Shown: piece after piece, positions 32,317-41,238 of the stretch
How the letters are laid out: each line of letters starts with the position of its first letter
Position numbering within the stretch: the stretch's first letter is position 1
Assembly (NCBI RefSeq): GCF_019112525.1
Contig: NZ_CP077800.1
Location: forward strand, 2,976,001-3,040,000
Length of the DNA: 64,000 nt
Direction: 5' to 3'
From: Modestobacter sp. L9-4
Lineage (GTDB): Bacteria > Actinomycetota > Actinomycetes > Mycobacteriales > Geodermatophilaceae
The notes under the pieces: model-generated
Told to the model about the DNA's origin: nothing
Database searches by the model: none
Seen by the model: only the letters and a program-made list of their open reading frames with translations
Translations under genes and position numbers: made by a program

Positions 32317-33273
32317 ATGAGCAACGCGACGGCCGGCGGTCCCGGGCGGATCGCCGGCAACGGCGCGGTGGTCGCGCGGGCGCCGGCCAAGATCAACGTC
32401 CACCTCGGCGTCGGCCCGCTGCGACCCGACGGGTTCCACGAGCTGCAGACGGTCTTCCTGGCCGTCTCGCTGTTCGACACGGTCACCGTGCGCCGCGCCG
32501 ACGGCCTGTCGCTGGAGAGCCACGGTGAGGGCGCGGCCGACGGCGCCGTCCCGCAGGACTCCCGCAACCTGGTCTGGCAGGCCGCCGAGCTGCTGGCCCT
32601 GCACGCCGGCGTGCGCGCCGACGCGCACCTGGTCGTCGACAAGTCGATCCCGGCCGCCGCCGGGCTGGCCGGGGGCAGCGCCGACGCCGCCGCCACCCTG
32701 GTCGCCCTCGACGCGCTGTGGGGCACCCACGCCACCCGCGGCGACCTCGCGGCACTGGCCGCACAGCTCGGCAGCGACGTCCCGTTCAGCCTGCTCGGCG
32801 GGGTCGCGCTGGGCACCGGCCGCGGCGAGCAGCTGTCGCCGGTGCTGGCCCGGCGGCGCTGGGACTGGGTGCTCGGCATCGCGGGGGAGGGGCTGTCCAC
32901 CCCCACCGTCTACGGCGAGCTCGACGCACTGCGCGCCGCCGGTGAGCTGCCCGAGCCCGGCGCGCCCGCCTCGACCGAGCCGGTGCTCGCCGCGCTGCGC
33001 AGCGGCCCGGTCGGCGCGCTCGCCGCCGCCCTGAGCAACGACCTGCAGGCGCCCGCGGTGCGGTTGCGCCCGGACCTGCGCCGGGCGCTGCGGGCGGCCA
33101 CCGAGGCCGGCGCCGACGCGGCGCTGGTCAGCGGCTCCGGGCCGACCGTCGCCGCGCTGGCCACCGACGAGGACGGCGCCGAGCGGCTGGCCGCCGAGCT
33201 CGCCGGCACCGGGGTGTTCCGCAGCGTGCAGGCGGTGCACGGGCCGGTGCCCGGCGCCCGGCTGGTGGGCTGA
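32317..33273 (+). CDS. ispE: 4-diphosphocytidyl-2-C-methyl-D-erythritol kinase
   Basis: The 318-residue GHMP kinase acts in the MEP isoprenoid pathway. APAKINVHLGVGPLRPDGFHEL is motif 1, PAAAGLAGGSADAAATLVALD is the ATP-binding motif 2, and VSGSGPTVAAL is motif 3. The ATG begins 4 nt after the rsmA stop and 6 nt after a CAGGCT box, so it may have an internal leaderless promoter as well as read-through. Confidence 0.95.
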   Translation: MSNATAGGPGRIAGNGAVVARAPAKINVHLGVGPLRPDGFHELQTVFLAVSLFDTVTVRRADGLSLESHGEGAADGAVPQDSRNLVWQAAELLALHAGVRADAHLVVDKSIPAAAGLAGGSADAAATLVALDALWGTHATRGDLAALAAQLGSDVPFSLLGGVALGTGRGEQLSPVLARRRWDWVLGIAGEGLSTPTVYGELDALRAAGELPEPGAPASTEPVLAALRSGPVGALAAALSNDLQAPAVRLRPDLRRALRAATEAGADAALVSGSGPTVAALATDEDGAERLAAELAGTGVFRSVQAVHGPVPGARLVG

Positions 33274-33385
33274 CCCACCCGCCCGGACCCGCACCGGGGA
33301 CCCGGCCCTGGCCTGCGAGGGTCGGGGGAGGAGCGGGTCCGTCCACTACTCTCGACGCTGCGCCGCCGGTCCACGCCGGCGGTGG

Positions 33386-33458
33386 TGGGGGATGGGGTAA
33401 TCGGCAGCCCGCCGGCCTTTGGAGCCGTGCAGTCTCGGTTCGAGTCCGAGTCCCCCAG
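33386..33458 (+). tRNA. tRNA-Gln (anticodon TTG)
   Basis: A 73-nt cloverleaf: acceptor TGGGGGA/TCCCCCA with the weak U1-A72 pair typical of tRNA-Gln, D-arm GGGT/GCCC, anticodon loop CTTTGGA (anticodon TTG), and T-arm CTCGG/CCGAG with TTCGAGT. CCA is encoded at 33459-33461. The top anticodon-stem pair (27-43) appears to be a C-U mismatch. It lies between ispE and glmU. Confidence 0.92.
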
Positions 33459-33544
33459 CCAGTCCACGGACGCGCGTGGACGGCGCCGGGTGCAGCTCCG
33501 CCCGGCACCGCCGAGCGCCGTCCTCCGCCGTCCCGAGGAGCCAG

Positions 33545-35071
33545 GTGACCGAGCAGCAGCCGACCACGACGACAGGGCAGGTGGGCGCGCTCGTCGTGCT
33601 CGCCGCCGGCCAGGGCACCCGGATGCGCTCGCGCACCCCCAAGGTGCTGCACCGGCTGGGTGGCCGCTCCATGCTCGGGCACGTGCTGGCCGCCGCCGCA
33701 CCGCTCGGGGCGGGCACCACCGTCGTGGTCGTGGGCTCCGGCCGCGAGGCGGTCGAGGCGCACCTGGCCGAGATCGCCCCCGCCGCCGTCCCCGCGCTGC
33801 AGGAGCAGCAGCTGGGCTCCGGGCACGCCGCCGCGGTCGCCCTCGACGCGCTGCCGGAGCTGTCGGGCACCGTGCTGCTCGTCAACGGCGACGCGCCCCT
33901 GCTGCGCGCCACCACGCTGGCCGAGCTCGTGCAGGCCCACACGGACGCCGGCAACCTGCTCACCGTGCTCACCGCCCGGGTCGCCGACCCCACCGGCCTG
34001 GGCCGGATCGTGCGGGACGACGCCGGTGCCGTCACCGCCATCGTCGAGGAGCGGGACGCCGACGCCGCCCAGCGCGCGATCACCGAGGTGAACGCCGGTG
34101 TCTACGTCGGCGACGCCCGCGCCGTCCGGGAGGCGCTGCGCCGGGTCGGGGCGGCCAACGACCAGGGCGAGCAGTACCTCACCGACGTCCTCGGGCTGCT
34201 CGTCGCCGACGGCGCGCGCGTGGGCGGTCACACCGCCGCCGACGCCGACGACACCCTCGGCTGCAACGACCAGCGCGAGCTCGCCGCCCGCCGCCGCACC
34301 CTCAACGACCGGGTGCTCGACGACCTCATGCGCGCCGGCGTGGTCGTCGTCGACCCGCAGACCACCTGGGTCGACGTCACCGCCCAGGTCGCCGCCGAGG
34401 CCGTGCTGCACCCCGGCACGCAGCTGCTCGGCACCACCACCGTCGCCGGCGGCGCCGAGGTCGGCCCGGACACGACGCTCGTCGACACCCAGGTGGGCGA
34501 GGGCGCCACGGTGCTGCGCTCGCAGTGCCAGCAGGCCGTCGTCGGACCCGCGGCCACCGTCGGCCCGTTCAGCTTCCTGCGCGCCGGCACCCGGCTGGCC
34601 CGGGGCGCCAAGGTGGGCGCCTTCGTCGAGACCAAGAACGTCACCGTCGGCGAGGGGTCGAAGGTCCCGCACCTGTCCTACGTCGGCGACGCGACCATCG
34701 GGGCGGGCAGCAACATCGGCGCCGCCACCGTCTTCGTCAACTACGACGGCGTGGCCAAGCACGCCACCACCGTCGGCGACCACGTCCGGATCGGCTCGGA
34801 CACCATGCTCGTGGCGCCGGTCACCATCGGCGACGGCGCCTACACCGCCGCCGGGTCCGTGATCACCGACGACGTCCCGCCCGGGGCCATGGGCGTCGCC
34901 CGGGGGCGGCAGCGCAATGTGGCAGGCTGGGTGCGACGACGGCGTCCGGGGAGCCCGTCCGCGCAGGCGGCGGAAGCCGCTGCGGCGGCCCCCGCGAGCG
35001 GCACACCAGCAGAGTCCACCGGCCCGCTCGCGGCCCGGAACCCGGACGACGACCAGCAGGGGAAGTCATGA
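33545..35071 (+). CDS. glmU: Bifunctional N-acetylglucosamine-1-phosphate uridyltransferase / acetyltransferase
   Basis: The 508-residue enzyme makes UDP-GlcNAc for peptidoglycan and exopolysaccharide. The N-terminal pyrophosphorylase domain has VVLAAGQGTRMRSRTPKVLH at about 17-36 and LVNGDAPLL; the C-terminal left-handed beta-helix acetyltransferase has FVNYDGVAKHATTVGDHVRIGSD. A disordered Ala/Pro-rich tail ends the protein. GTG start with GAGGAG upstream. Its stop overlaps the prs ATG. Confidence 0.96.
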   Translation: MTEQQPTTTTGQVGALVVLAAGQGTRMRSRTPKVLHRLGGRSMLGHVLAAAAPLGAGTTVVVVGSGREAVEAHLAEIAPAAVPALQEQQLGSGHAAAVALDALPELSGTVLLVNGDAPLLRATTLAELVQAHTDAGNLLTVLTARVADPTGLGRIVRDDAGAVTAIVEERDADAAQRAITEVNAGVYVGDARAVREALRRVGAANDQGEQYLTDVLGLLVADGARVGGHTAADADDTLGCNDQRELAARRRTLNDRVLDDLMRAGVVVVDPQTTWVDVTAQVAAEAVLHPGTQLLGTTTVAGGAEVGPDTTLVDTQVGEGATVLRSQCQQAVVGPAATVGPFSFLRAGTRLARGAKVGAFVETKNVTVGEGSKVPHLSYVGDATIGAGSNIGAATVFVNYDGVAKHATTVGDHVRIGSDTMLVAPVTIGDGAYTAAGSVITDDVPPGAMGVARGRQRNVAGWVRRRRPGSPSAQAAEAAAAAPASGTPAESTGPLAARNPDDDQQGKS

Positions 35072-36048
35072 GCGTCATCCGTCAGACGACCAACAAGAGC
35101 CTGATGCTCTTCTCCGGGCGGGCGTACCCCGAGCTCACCACGGAGATCGCCGGCCACCTGGGGGTCACTCCCACCCCGACCGCGTCCTACGAGTTCGCCA
35201 ACGGCGAGCTGTTCGTGCGGTTCGAGGAGTCGGTGCGCGGCTGCGACGCCTTCGTCGTGCAGAGCCACACCGCGCCGATCAACACCTGGCTCATGGAGCA
35301 GCTGATCATGGTCGACGCGCTCAAGCGCGCCTCGGCCAAGCGCATCACCGTCGTCGCGCCGTTCTTCCCCTACGCCCGGCAGGACAAGAAGCACCGCGGC
35401 CGCGAGCCCATCTCCGCCCGCCTGGTCGCCGACATGTTCAAGACCGCGGGTGCCGACCGGCTCATGGCCGTCGACCTGCACACCGCCCAGATCCAGGGCT
35501 TCTTCGACGGCCCGGTCGACCACCTCTTCGCCATGGACCTGCTCGTCGACGAGGTCAAGCGCAACTGGGGCGACCGCGACCTCACCGTCGTCTCGCCCGA
35601 CTCCGGCCGGGTGCGCGTCTCCGAGCGGTGGAGCGACAAGCTCGGCGGCACCCCGCTGGCCTTCATCCACAAGACCCGCGACATGACCCGGCCCAACGAG
35701 GTCGTCGCCAACCGCGTCGTCGGTGAGGTCGAGGGCCGGGTCTGCATCCTGGTCGACGACATGATCGACACCGGCGGCACCATCTCCAAGGCCGCCGAGA
35801 CCCTCTTCGCCGCGGGCGCCGCCGACGTCATCATCGCCGCCACCCACGGCGTCCTCTCCGGACCCGCCGTCGAGCGGCTGGAGAAGAGCGGCGTCAGCGC
35901 CGTCATCGTCACCAACACGCTGCCCATCGAGCCCGAGCGCCGGTTCGACAAGCTCACGGTGCTGTCCATCGCGCCCCTGCTGGCCAGCGCCATCACGCAG
36001 GTCTTCGAGGACGGTTCGGTCACGAGTCTGTTCGACGGGGCTTCGTAG
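35068..36048 (+). CDS. prs: Ribose-phosphate pyrophosphokinase
   Basis: The 326-residue enzyme makes PRPP from ribose-5-phosphate and ATP. It shows YEFANGELFVRF, FPYARQDKKHRGREPISARLVADM (ATP region), AVDLHTAQIQGFF, VVSPDSGRVRV, and the PRPP motif ILVDDMIDTGGTI. The ATG overlaps the glmU TGA (ATGA), so translation is coupled. Highly conserved gene pair in actinobacteria. Confidence 0.97.
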   Translation: MSVIRQTTNKSLMLFSGRAYPELTTEIAGHLGVTPTPTASYEFANGELFVRFEESVRGCDAFVVQSHTAPINTWLMEQLIMVDALKRASAKRITVVAPFFPYARQDKKHRGREPISARLVADMFKTAGADRLMAVDLHTAQIQGFFDGPVDHLFAMDLLVDEVKRNWGDRDLTVVSPDSGRVRVSERWSDKLGGTPLAFIHKTRDMTRPNEVVANRVVGEVEGRVCILVDDMIDTGGTISKAAETLFAAGAADVIIAATHGVLSGPAVERLEKSGVSAVIVTNTLPIEPERRFDKLTVLSIAPLLASAITQVFEDGSVTSLFDGAS

Positions 36049-36112
36049 GACGGCGATCCTCCGGATCGCACCGCGGCCACGAGCCGTGCCCGAGCTGCGC
36101 TGAGCCGTTGGC

Positions 36113-36156
36113 CGCTGCGGCGTCAGGAGCCCTCCGGGCCCCGTGACGCCGCAGCG
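36113..36156 (+). terminator. prs terminator hairpin
   Basis: CGCTGCGGCGTCA and TGACGCCGCAGCG form a 13-bp perfect stem with an 18-nt loop. A smaller 7-bp hairpin at 36053-36069 lies immediately after the prs stop. Confidence 0.6.
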
Positions 36157-36218
36157 CGGACCGGCTGCGGTCCCGGTCGGGAGCCTGCGGCCCCGCGACC
36201 GGTCCCGCAGGCGTCCCT

Positions 36219-36345
36219 TCGGGACGGCGGTCCGCGGTCCTCGGCTGGTGGCGTCGGTCCTGGTCGCCTCGGGACGGCGGTCCTCGTCCCGCGTCCCTCG
36301 GCTGGTGGCGTCGGTCATGGTCGCCTCGGACGGCGGTCCGGTCCT
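36219..36345 (+). repeat. Imperfect 57-bp direct repeats
   Basis: A block beginning TCGGCTGGTGGCGTCGGTC at 36241 recurs at 36298 with few changes and a 1-nt length difference; a CGGGACGGCGGTCC segment also occurs before the first copy, making a partial third copy. The period is about 57 bp. Confidence 0.7.
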
Positions 36346-36404
36346 CCCGCCTCGGCGCCGCGTCCTCGGCCGCTGGGTCCGTCACCGCCCTGGCGTCGTC
36401 CGTG

Positions 36405-36410
36405 TAGCCT
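36405..36410 (+). promoter_or_regulatory. Candidate rplY -10 box
   Basis: TAGCCT fits the actinobacterial TANNNT -10. No convincing -35 is seen. The 5' leader would be about 120 nt. Confidence 0.35.
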
Positions 36411-36537
36411 CGCTCCTGTTGCCCGGCGAGGGAGTGGCTCCGGCCTGCTCCGTGATCGACGTGCGTGTGGCCTCCAGGGGTCGTCGCGGTCGTGCGCTGG
36501 GTGCGCAGACCCGATCCACTGTTGAGGAGCACATCCC

Positions 36538-37233
36538 GTGGCTGACTTCCGCCTCGCCGCACTGTCCCGTTCCGAGTTCGGCAAGGGCAGCGCCCGCCGT
36601 GACCGCCGCAACGGCCGCGTGCCCGCCGTCCTGTACGGCCACGGCCAGGAGGTCGTGCACCTGACCCTGCCGGCCCGCGAGTTCGCCGCGGCGCTGCGCA
36701 ACGGTGGCACCAACGTGCTGCTGACCGTCACCCTCGACGGCACCGAGCACCTGGCGCTGACCAAGGCCATCCAGCGCGACCCGATCAGCCGCGAGCACAA
36801 GCACGTCGACCTGCTGCTGGTCCGCCGCGGCGAGAAGACGATCGTCGACGTCCCGGTCGTCATCGTCGGCGAGGCCGCCCCGGACACGATCAGCAACCAC
36901 CAGCTGAACACCGTCTCCCTCGAGGCCGACGCGACCCAGCTGCCCGGCCCGATCGAGGTCGACATCACCGGCCGCACCGCCGGCAACGGCATCACGGCCG
37001 GCGACCTGGTGCTGCCCGCCGGCGTCACCCTGGTCACCGACCCCGAGGCCCTGGTCATCGGGTTCCTCGGTGCGCCCACCGCCGCGCAGCTGGAGGCGGA
37101 GCTGGAGGAGGCCGAGGCCGAGGCCGGCATCGAGCGCGACGAGTCCGACGCCGACGGCGACGTCGTCCCGGAGCCGTCCGACTCCGGCAGCGGCGAGTCG
37201 ATGGACGCCGCCTCGAACTCCAGCGACAGCTGA
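36538..37233 (+). CDS. rplY: 50S ribosomal protein L25/general stress protein Ctc
   Basis: The 231-residue ribosomal protein binds 5S rRNA. It starts ADFRLAALSRSEFGKGSARR and includes VPAVLYGHGQEVVHL and HKHVDLLLVRRGEK, as in the long (TL5/Ctc) form with a C-terminal beta domain (residues about 95-180). The last 50 residues are an acidic, Ser/Asp-rich tail. GTG start preceded by GAGGAG. Confidence 0.96.
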   Translation: MADFRLAALSRSEFGKGSARRDRRNGRVPAVLYGHGQEVVHLTLPAREFAAALRNGGTNVLLTVTLDGTEHLALTKAIQRDPISREHKHVDLLLVRRGEKTIVDVPVVIVGEAAPDTISNHQLNTVSLEADATQLPGPIEVDITGRTAGNGITAGDLVLPAGVTLVTDPEALVIGFLGAPTAAQLEAELEEAEAEAGIERDESDADGDVVPEPSDSGSGESMDAASNSSDS

Positions 37234-37241
37234 GTCCTGCA

Positions 37242-37904
37242 CTGAGCGAGAGCACGACCCGCGGGGGCGCCGGCACTGCCGGCGCCCCCGCGGCGTCACC
37301 CGCCCCGGCCCCCGCACCCTCCGAGGGCCCCTTCCTCGTCGTCGGGCTCGGCAACCCCGGGCCCGAGTACGCCGGCAACCGGCACAACATCGGCGCCATG
37401 GTGGTCACCGAGCTCGCCCGGCGGGCCGGCGTGAAGCTGTCCGCCGGCAAGGGCCCCCGCTCGCGGGCGCTCAACGGCGAGGGCCGGCTGGCCGGCCGCC
37501 GCGTCGTGCTGGCCGTGCCGCTGACGTACATGAACGAGTCCGGCGGGCCCGTGCGCGGGCTGCTGGACTGGTCCCACCTGCCCGCCACCGACCTCGTCGT
37601 CGTGCACGACGAGCTCGACATCCCCTTCGAGGCCGTGCGGCTCAAGCGCGGCGGGGGAGAGGGGGGCCACAACGGCCTGCGGTCGATCTCCCGCTCGACC
37701 GGCACCAAGGACTACCTGCGCGTCCGCGTCGGGATCGGCCGCCCTCCCGGGCGGCAGGACCCCGCCGACTTCGTGCTGCGCGACTTCTCCGCGACCGAGC
37801 GCAAGACCCTCGACCTGTTGATCGGCGAGGCGGCCGACGCGACGGAACTGCTGCTCGAGCAGGGCCTCGAAGCGGCCCAGAACAGCGTCCACCCCCGTAG
37901 CTGA
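37242..37904 (+). CDS. pth: Peptidyl-tRNA hydrolase with apparent CTG start
   Basis: The enzyme releases peptides from peptidyl-tRNA. Conserved motifs are FLVVGLGNPGPEYAGNRHN, VPLTYMNESGGPV, VVHDELDIPF and GGGEGGHNGLRSI. The first canonical start codon (ATG 37398) lies after the essential GLGNPG and RHN motifs. Upstream in frame only CTG codons at 37242 and 37230 follow the rplY stop region. A CTG at 37242 gives about 220 residues with a 26-residue Ala/Pro/Gly-rich lead. A 14-bp hairpin lies within that lead. Confidence 0.85.
   Translation: MSESTTRGGAGTAGAPAASPAPAPAPSEGPFLVVGLGNPGPEYAGNRHNIGAMVVTELARRAGVKLSAGKGPRSRALNGEGRLAGRRVVLAVPLTYMNESGGPVRGLLDWSHLPATDLVVVHDELDIPFEAVRLKRGGGEGGHNGLRSISRSTGTKDYLRVRVGIGRPPGRQDPADFVLRDFSATERKTLDLLIGEAADATELLLEQGLEAAQNSVHPRS
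37261..37291 (+). terminator. Hairpin between rplY and the conserved pth region
   Basis: GCGGGGGCGCCGGC and GCCGGCGCCCCCGC form a 14-bp perfect stem with a 3-nt loop. It could be an attenuator or partial terminator after rplY; it lies inside the inferred pth N-terminal coding sequence. Confidence 0.6.
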
Positions 37905-38111
37905 TCGACCGCGGTCGCGGCGGTGCACGGACGGGTGGACACCCCGCTCCTGCGGGTGAACCACCCCCGCCGTGATTGCCCCGGTTCGTCACCACCTGTG
38001 ATCGTCACTGTGCGTCGCCGGAGGACCCGGCGGATGGCCCCACCGGCCACCCGTCCGGTGGTCCCGGGTGACGACGACGAACTGTGACGACTGGACTCCC
38101 CGGGGGGAACC

Positions 38112-39620
38112 GTGCTGCTGGAACACGCTGAGCCGACGAGTGCGCTCGCCGGTCCGGTCGCCGGACTGCCGGGAACCACCGTCCCCGCGCCCGGCACGGC
38201 CCTGGCCGGGGACCGCGCCGACAGCGCCCGCCGCTGGGTCGGCCGGCACCGCCGCCGGCTGGTCGCCATCGAGGTCGGGCTGGCCGCCGCGGTCGCCGCG
38301 GTGGTGCTGACCACCCGGGCCGAGGACGTCCAGCTGGCCGGCGGGCTGCTCTGGGCCAGCCTCTCGCTCGTGGTCGCCTGGCCGGCCCTCCTCGGCGTCA
38401 CCGGCGCCTACGAGGGACGGGCGTTCGGCATCGGCACCGACGAGTTCCGCCGCGTCTCCCGCGCCGGGCTGCTGCTCCTCGCCGGCCTCGGCTTCATCAG
38501 CTACGCGGCCGAGCTCGACCTGAGTCGGGCCCTGGTCGTCGCGGCCGTCCCGGCGCTGGCCCTGCTGACCCTCGTCGAGCGGTACGCCGCCCGCCGGGTG
38601 CTGCACCAGCAGCGGGTCCAGGGCCGCGGCGTCAAGCGCGTCGTCGTCGTCGGTCGCGGTGGGGCCGTGCTGGAGCTGGTCGACCGGCTGCAGCGCACCC
38701 AGCACGCCGGCCTGCAGGTGGTCGCCGCGTGCGTCACCCCCGACGACCGTGCCCGCGTCGCCCGGGCGGCCGACCTGCCCGTCGCCGGCCTGGACGACGT
38801 CCTGGAGGTCGCCCAGCGGATGCAGGCCGACACCATCGCGGTCACCTCGGCCAGCGAGACCGCCGCCCAGTACCTGCGCACCCTGTCCTGGCAGCTGGAG
38901 GGCACCGGCCTCGAGCTGCTCGTCGCCCCCGGTCTGGTCGAGGTCGCCGGCCCCCGGCTGCACATCCGGCCCTTCGACGGCCTGCCCCTGCTGTCGGTCG
39001 AGCAGCCCCGCTTCACCGGCTGGCGCCGGGTGGTCAAGGGCGCGCTGGACCGGTCGGTCGCCCTGGCCGCGCTGCTTGTGCTCAGCCCCGTCTTCGCCGC
39101 GCTCGCGCTGGCCGTGCGGCTCACCAGCCCCGGTCCGGTGCTCTACCGCCAGCAGCGGGTCGGCCTGGGCGGCCGGCACTTCACGATGCTGAAGTTCCGC
39201 AGCATGGTCGACGGCGCCCACACCCAGGTCGCCGGTCTGTCCGACGGCAACGACGCCGACGGCCTGCTGTTCAAGATCAAGCACGACCCGCGGGTCACGC
39301 CGCTCGGCCGGCACATGCGCCGCTTCTCCCTCGACGAGCTGCCCCAGCTGATCAACGTCCTGCGCGGCACGATGTCGCTGGTCGGCCCGCGGCCGCCGCT
39401 GCCGGCCGAGGTCGCCCGCTACGACAGCCAGGTCAGCCGCCGGCTGCTGGTCACCCCAGGGCTCACCGGGCTGTGGCAGATCTCCGGCCGCAGCGACCTG
39501 CCGTGGGAGGAGGCCGTCCGGCTCGACCTGCGCTACGTGGAGAACTGGTCGCTCGCCCTGGACCTGCAGATCCTCTGGAAGACCGCCCGCGCGGTGGTCC
39601 GCGCCTCCGGCGCCTACTGA
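38112..39620 (+). CDS. Polyprenyl glycosylphosphotransferase (priming enzyme, WcaJ/WbaP-like)
   Basis: The 502-residue membrane enzyme attaches the first sugar-phosphate to undecaprenyl phosphate. N-terminal membrane helices at about 50-160, a nucleotide-binding-like middle (KRVVVVGRGGAVLELV), and a C-terminal sugar-transferase domain from about 300: a hairpin membrane segment, YRQQRVGLGG, MLKFRSM, SLDELPQLINVLRG, SLVGPRPPLP and PGLTGLWQISGRS. It is the first gene of the exopolysaccharide locus. GTG start with a GGGGGGAA site. Confidence 0.93.
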   Translation: MLLEHAEPTSALAGPVAGLPGTTVPAPGTALAGDRADSARRWVGRHRRRLVAIEVGLAAAVAAVVLTTRAEDVQLAGGLLWASLSLVVAWPALLGVTGAYEGRAFGIGTDEFRRVSRAGLLLLAGLGFISYAAELDLSRALVVAAVPALALLTLVERYAARRVLHQQRVQGRGVKRVVVVGRGGAVLELVDRLQRTQHAGLQVVAACVTPDDRARVARAADLPVAGLDDVLEVAQRMQADTIAVTSASETAAQYLRTLSWQLEGTGLELLVAPGLVEVAGPRLHIRPFDGLPLLSVEQPRFTGWRRVVKGALDRSVALAALLVLSPVFAALALAVRLTSPGPVLYRQQRVGLGGRHFTMLKFRSMVDGAHTQVAGLSDGNDADGLLFKIKHDPRVTPLGRHMRRFSLDELPQLINVLRGTMSLVGPRPPLPAEVARYDSQVSRRLLVTPGLTGLWQISGRSDLPWEEAVRLDLRYVENWSLALDLQILWKTARAVVRASGAY

Positions 39621-39936
39621 GCACCCCGGCTGCGCACACTCCTGCTGAGCACCTGACGCCACCGGCGCCGGGTGCTCAGCTGCGTCTGCCGAGCACCGCA
39701 CCACCCGCGCCTGTCGAGCGCGGCAGGTCCCGCCCGAGGAGCCACCTGGTCCACGACCGGGTGGCTTCCTCCCTCCGGGTGACGGAGTGACTGCGAACAG
39801 CGACGTCCTCGTCCGCGCGGGGCAAGGTCATCCCCGGGCCGGCCAGCACGGCAGGGCCCATCACCGTGCCGATGGCCGGTGACCGGGCGCCCGCACCGCG
39901 GGGGCCGGCGGAACGCGCAGAACGGAGCCAGGGGCC
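39621..39936 (+). other. 316-bp intergenic region
   Basis: It contains a terminator-like hairpin at 39644-39680 after the priming-enzyme gene, a second imperfect inverted repeat at 39736-39771, and untranslated sequence before the glycosyltransferase ATG. No gene is seen. Confidence 0.6.
39644..39680 (+). terminator. Terminator hairpin after the priming-enzyme gene
   Basis: GCTGAGCACC pairs with GGTGCTCAGC (10 bp), with a 17-nt loop that contains a small inner stem. Confidence 0.55.
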
Positions 39937-41238
39937 ATGCCACGCAGGAGGTCGGGAGCGCTTCGCATCGCCCTGGTCGGGACGCGCGGCGTCCCGGCCC
40001 GGTACGGCGGCTTCGAGACCGCGGTCGAGGAGGTCGGCCGCCGGCTGGCCGACGCCGGCCACGACGTCGTCGTCTACTGCCGCACGACCGCCGACGGCCC
40101 GCGGCCGGCCGAGCACCTGGGCATGCGCCTGGTGCACCTGCCCGCCCTGCGCCGCCGGTCGCTGGAGACGCTCAGCCACACCGGGCTGTCGGTCCTGCAC
40201 CTGCTCACCCACCGGGTCGACGCCGCGATCGTCTTCAACGCCGCCAACGCCCCGTGGCTGCCGCTGGTGCGCGCCGCCCGCATCCCCGTCGCCACGCACG
40301 TCGACGGCCTGGAGTGGAAGCGCGCCAAGTGGGGCGGGATCGGCAAGCGCTACTACCGCGTCGTCGAGGCGCTGTCGGTCCGCTGGTCCGACGCGCTCAT
40401 CGCCGACGCCCGCGGCATCGCCGACTACTACCGCGACGAGTTCGCCGCGCCCACCGAGCTCATCGCCTACGGCGCCCCCAAGATCGACGGCGCGGCCAGC
40501 GACAAGCTCGCCGACGTCGACCTGACGCCGGGTGGCTTCCACCTCGTCGTGGCCCGGTTCGAGCCGGAGAACCACGTCGACGTCATCGTCGACGGCTACC
40601 GCCGCAGCGACGCCCGCCTGCCGCTGGTCGTGGTGGGCTCGGCGCCCTACGCCGACGACTACACCCGCCGGGTGCACTCGCTGGCCGACGACCGCGTGCG
40701 CTTCCTCGGCGGCGTCTGGGACCAGGAGCTGCTCGACCAGCTCTACGCCCACTGCGCCACCTACCTGCACGGCCACTCCGTGGGCGGCACCAACCCCTCG
40801 CTGCTGCGCGCCATCGGCGCGGGTGCGGCCACCATCGCCTACGACGTCTCCTTCAACCGCGAGGTGCTGGAGACCAGCGGCCGGTACTTCAGCACCCCCG
40901 ACGACGTGGCCACCGCCGTCTCCGACGCCGAGCGCGACCCCGCGCGGGTCCGGCGCGACGGCAAGCGGGCCCGCCTGCTCGCGGCCCGCTACGACTGGGA
41001 CCACGTGGCCGAGGGCTACCAGACCCTCTGCCGGCGGCTGTCCGCCCGCGACTTCCCGCGGTCGCGGCCCAGCGGCCGGCGGCTGCGGCTGGGCCCGGCG
41101 GCGACCACCGTGCCGGTGAGCGTCCCCGAGTCCCTCACCGCCGTGCCGACCGCCCGGCGTCCGCTGGAGGACACCGGCCGGGCCGCGGCCGTCCCGGTCG
41201 CCGTCGACGCCCCGGTCGCCCGGGTGGCCGAGGCGTGA
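39937..41238 (+). CDS. DUF1972/GT4 glycosyltransferase
   Basis: The 433-residue cytoplasmic GT-B enzyme starts RIALVGTRGVPARYGGFETAVE, characteristic of DUF1972 rhamnosyltransferase-like proteins. It has HVDGLEWKRAKWG, VVARFEPENHVDVIVDGY and LHGHSVGGTNPSLLRAIGAG. The last 70 residues are Pro/Val-rich and atypical. It likely adds a sugar during repeat-unit assembly; donor unknown. GTG of the next gene overlaps its stop. Confidence 0.9.
   Translation: MPRRRSGALRIALVGTRGVPARYGGFETAVEEVGRRLADAGHDVVVYCRTTADGPRPAEHLGMRLVHLPALRRRSLETLSHTGLSVLHLLTHRVDAAIVFNAANAPWLPLVRAARIPVATHVDGLEWKRAKWGGIGKRYYRVVEALSVRWSDALIADARGIADYYRDEFAAPTELIAYGAPKIDGAASDKLADVDLTPGGFHLVVARFEPENHVDVIVDGYRRSDARLPLVVVGSAPYADDYTRRVHSLADDRVRFLGGVWDQELLDQLYAHCATYLHGHSVGGTNPSLLRAIGAGAATIAYDVSFNREVLETSGRYFSTPDDVATAVSDAERDPARVRRDGKRARLLAARYDWDHVAEGYQTLCRRLSARDFPRSRPSGRRLRLGPAATTVPVSVPESLTAVPTARRPLEDTGRAAAVPVAVDAPVARVAEA

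Larger units (their letters stand above)
36049..36537 (+). other. 489-bp intergenic region between prs and rplY
   Basis: It contains two terminator-like hairpins near prs, a block of imperfect direct repeats at 36219-36345, and a likely rplY promoter near 36405. Reading frames across it have no recognisable product and arise from the repeats; I see no gene. Confidence 0.6.

Noticed and set aside
36143-36664. Reading frame across the prs-rplY gap
   Set aside because: It overlaps the conserved rplY start in another frame, consists of repeat-derived Arg/Val/Ser sequence, and has no convincing ribosome site.
37980-39800. GTGAC/GTCAC motifs as possible MtrA boxes in the polysaccharide locus
   Set aside because: The pentamers are frequent by chance in such GC-rich DNA and their spacing is not consistent.
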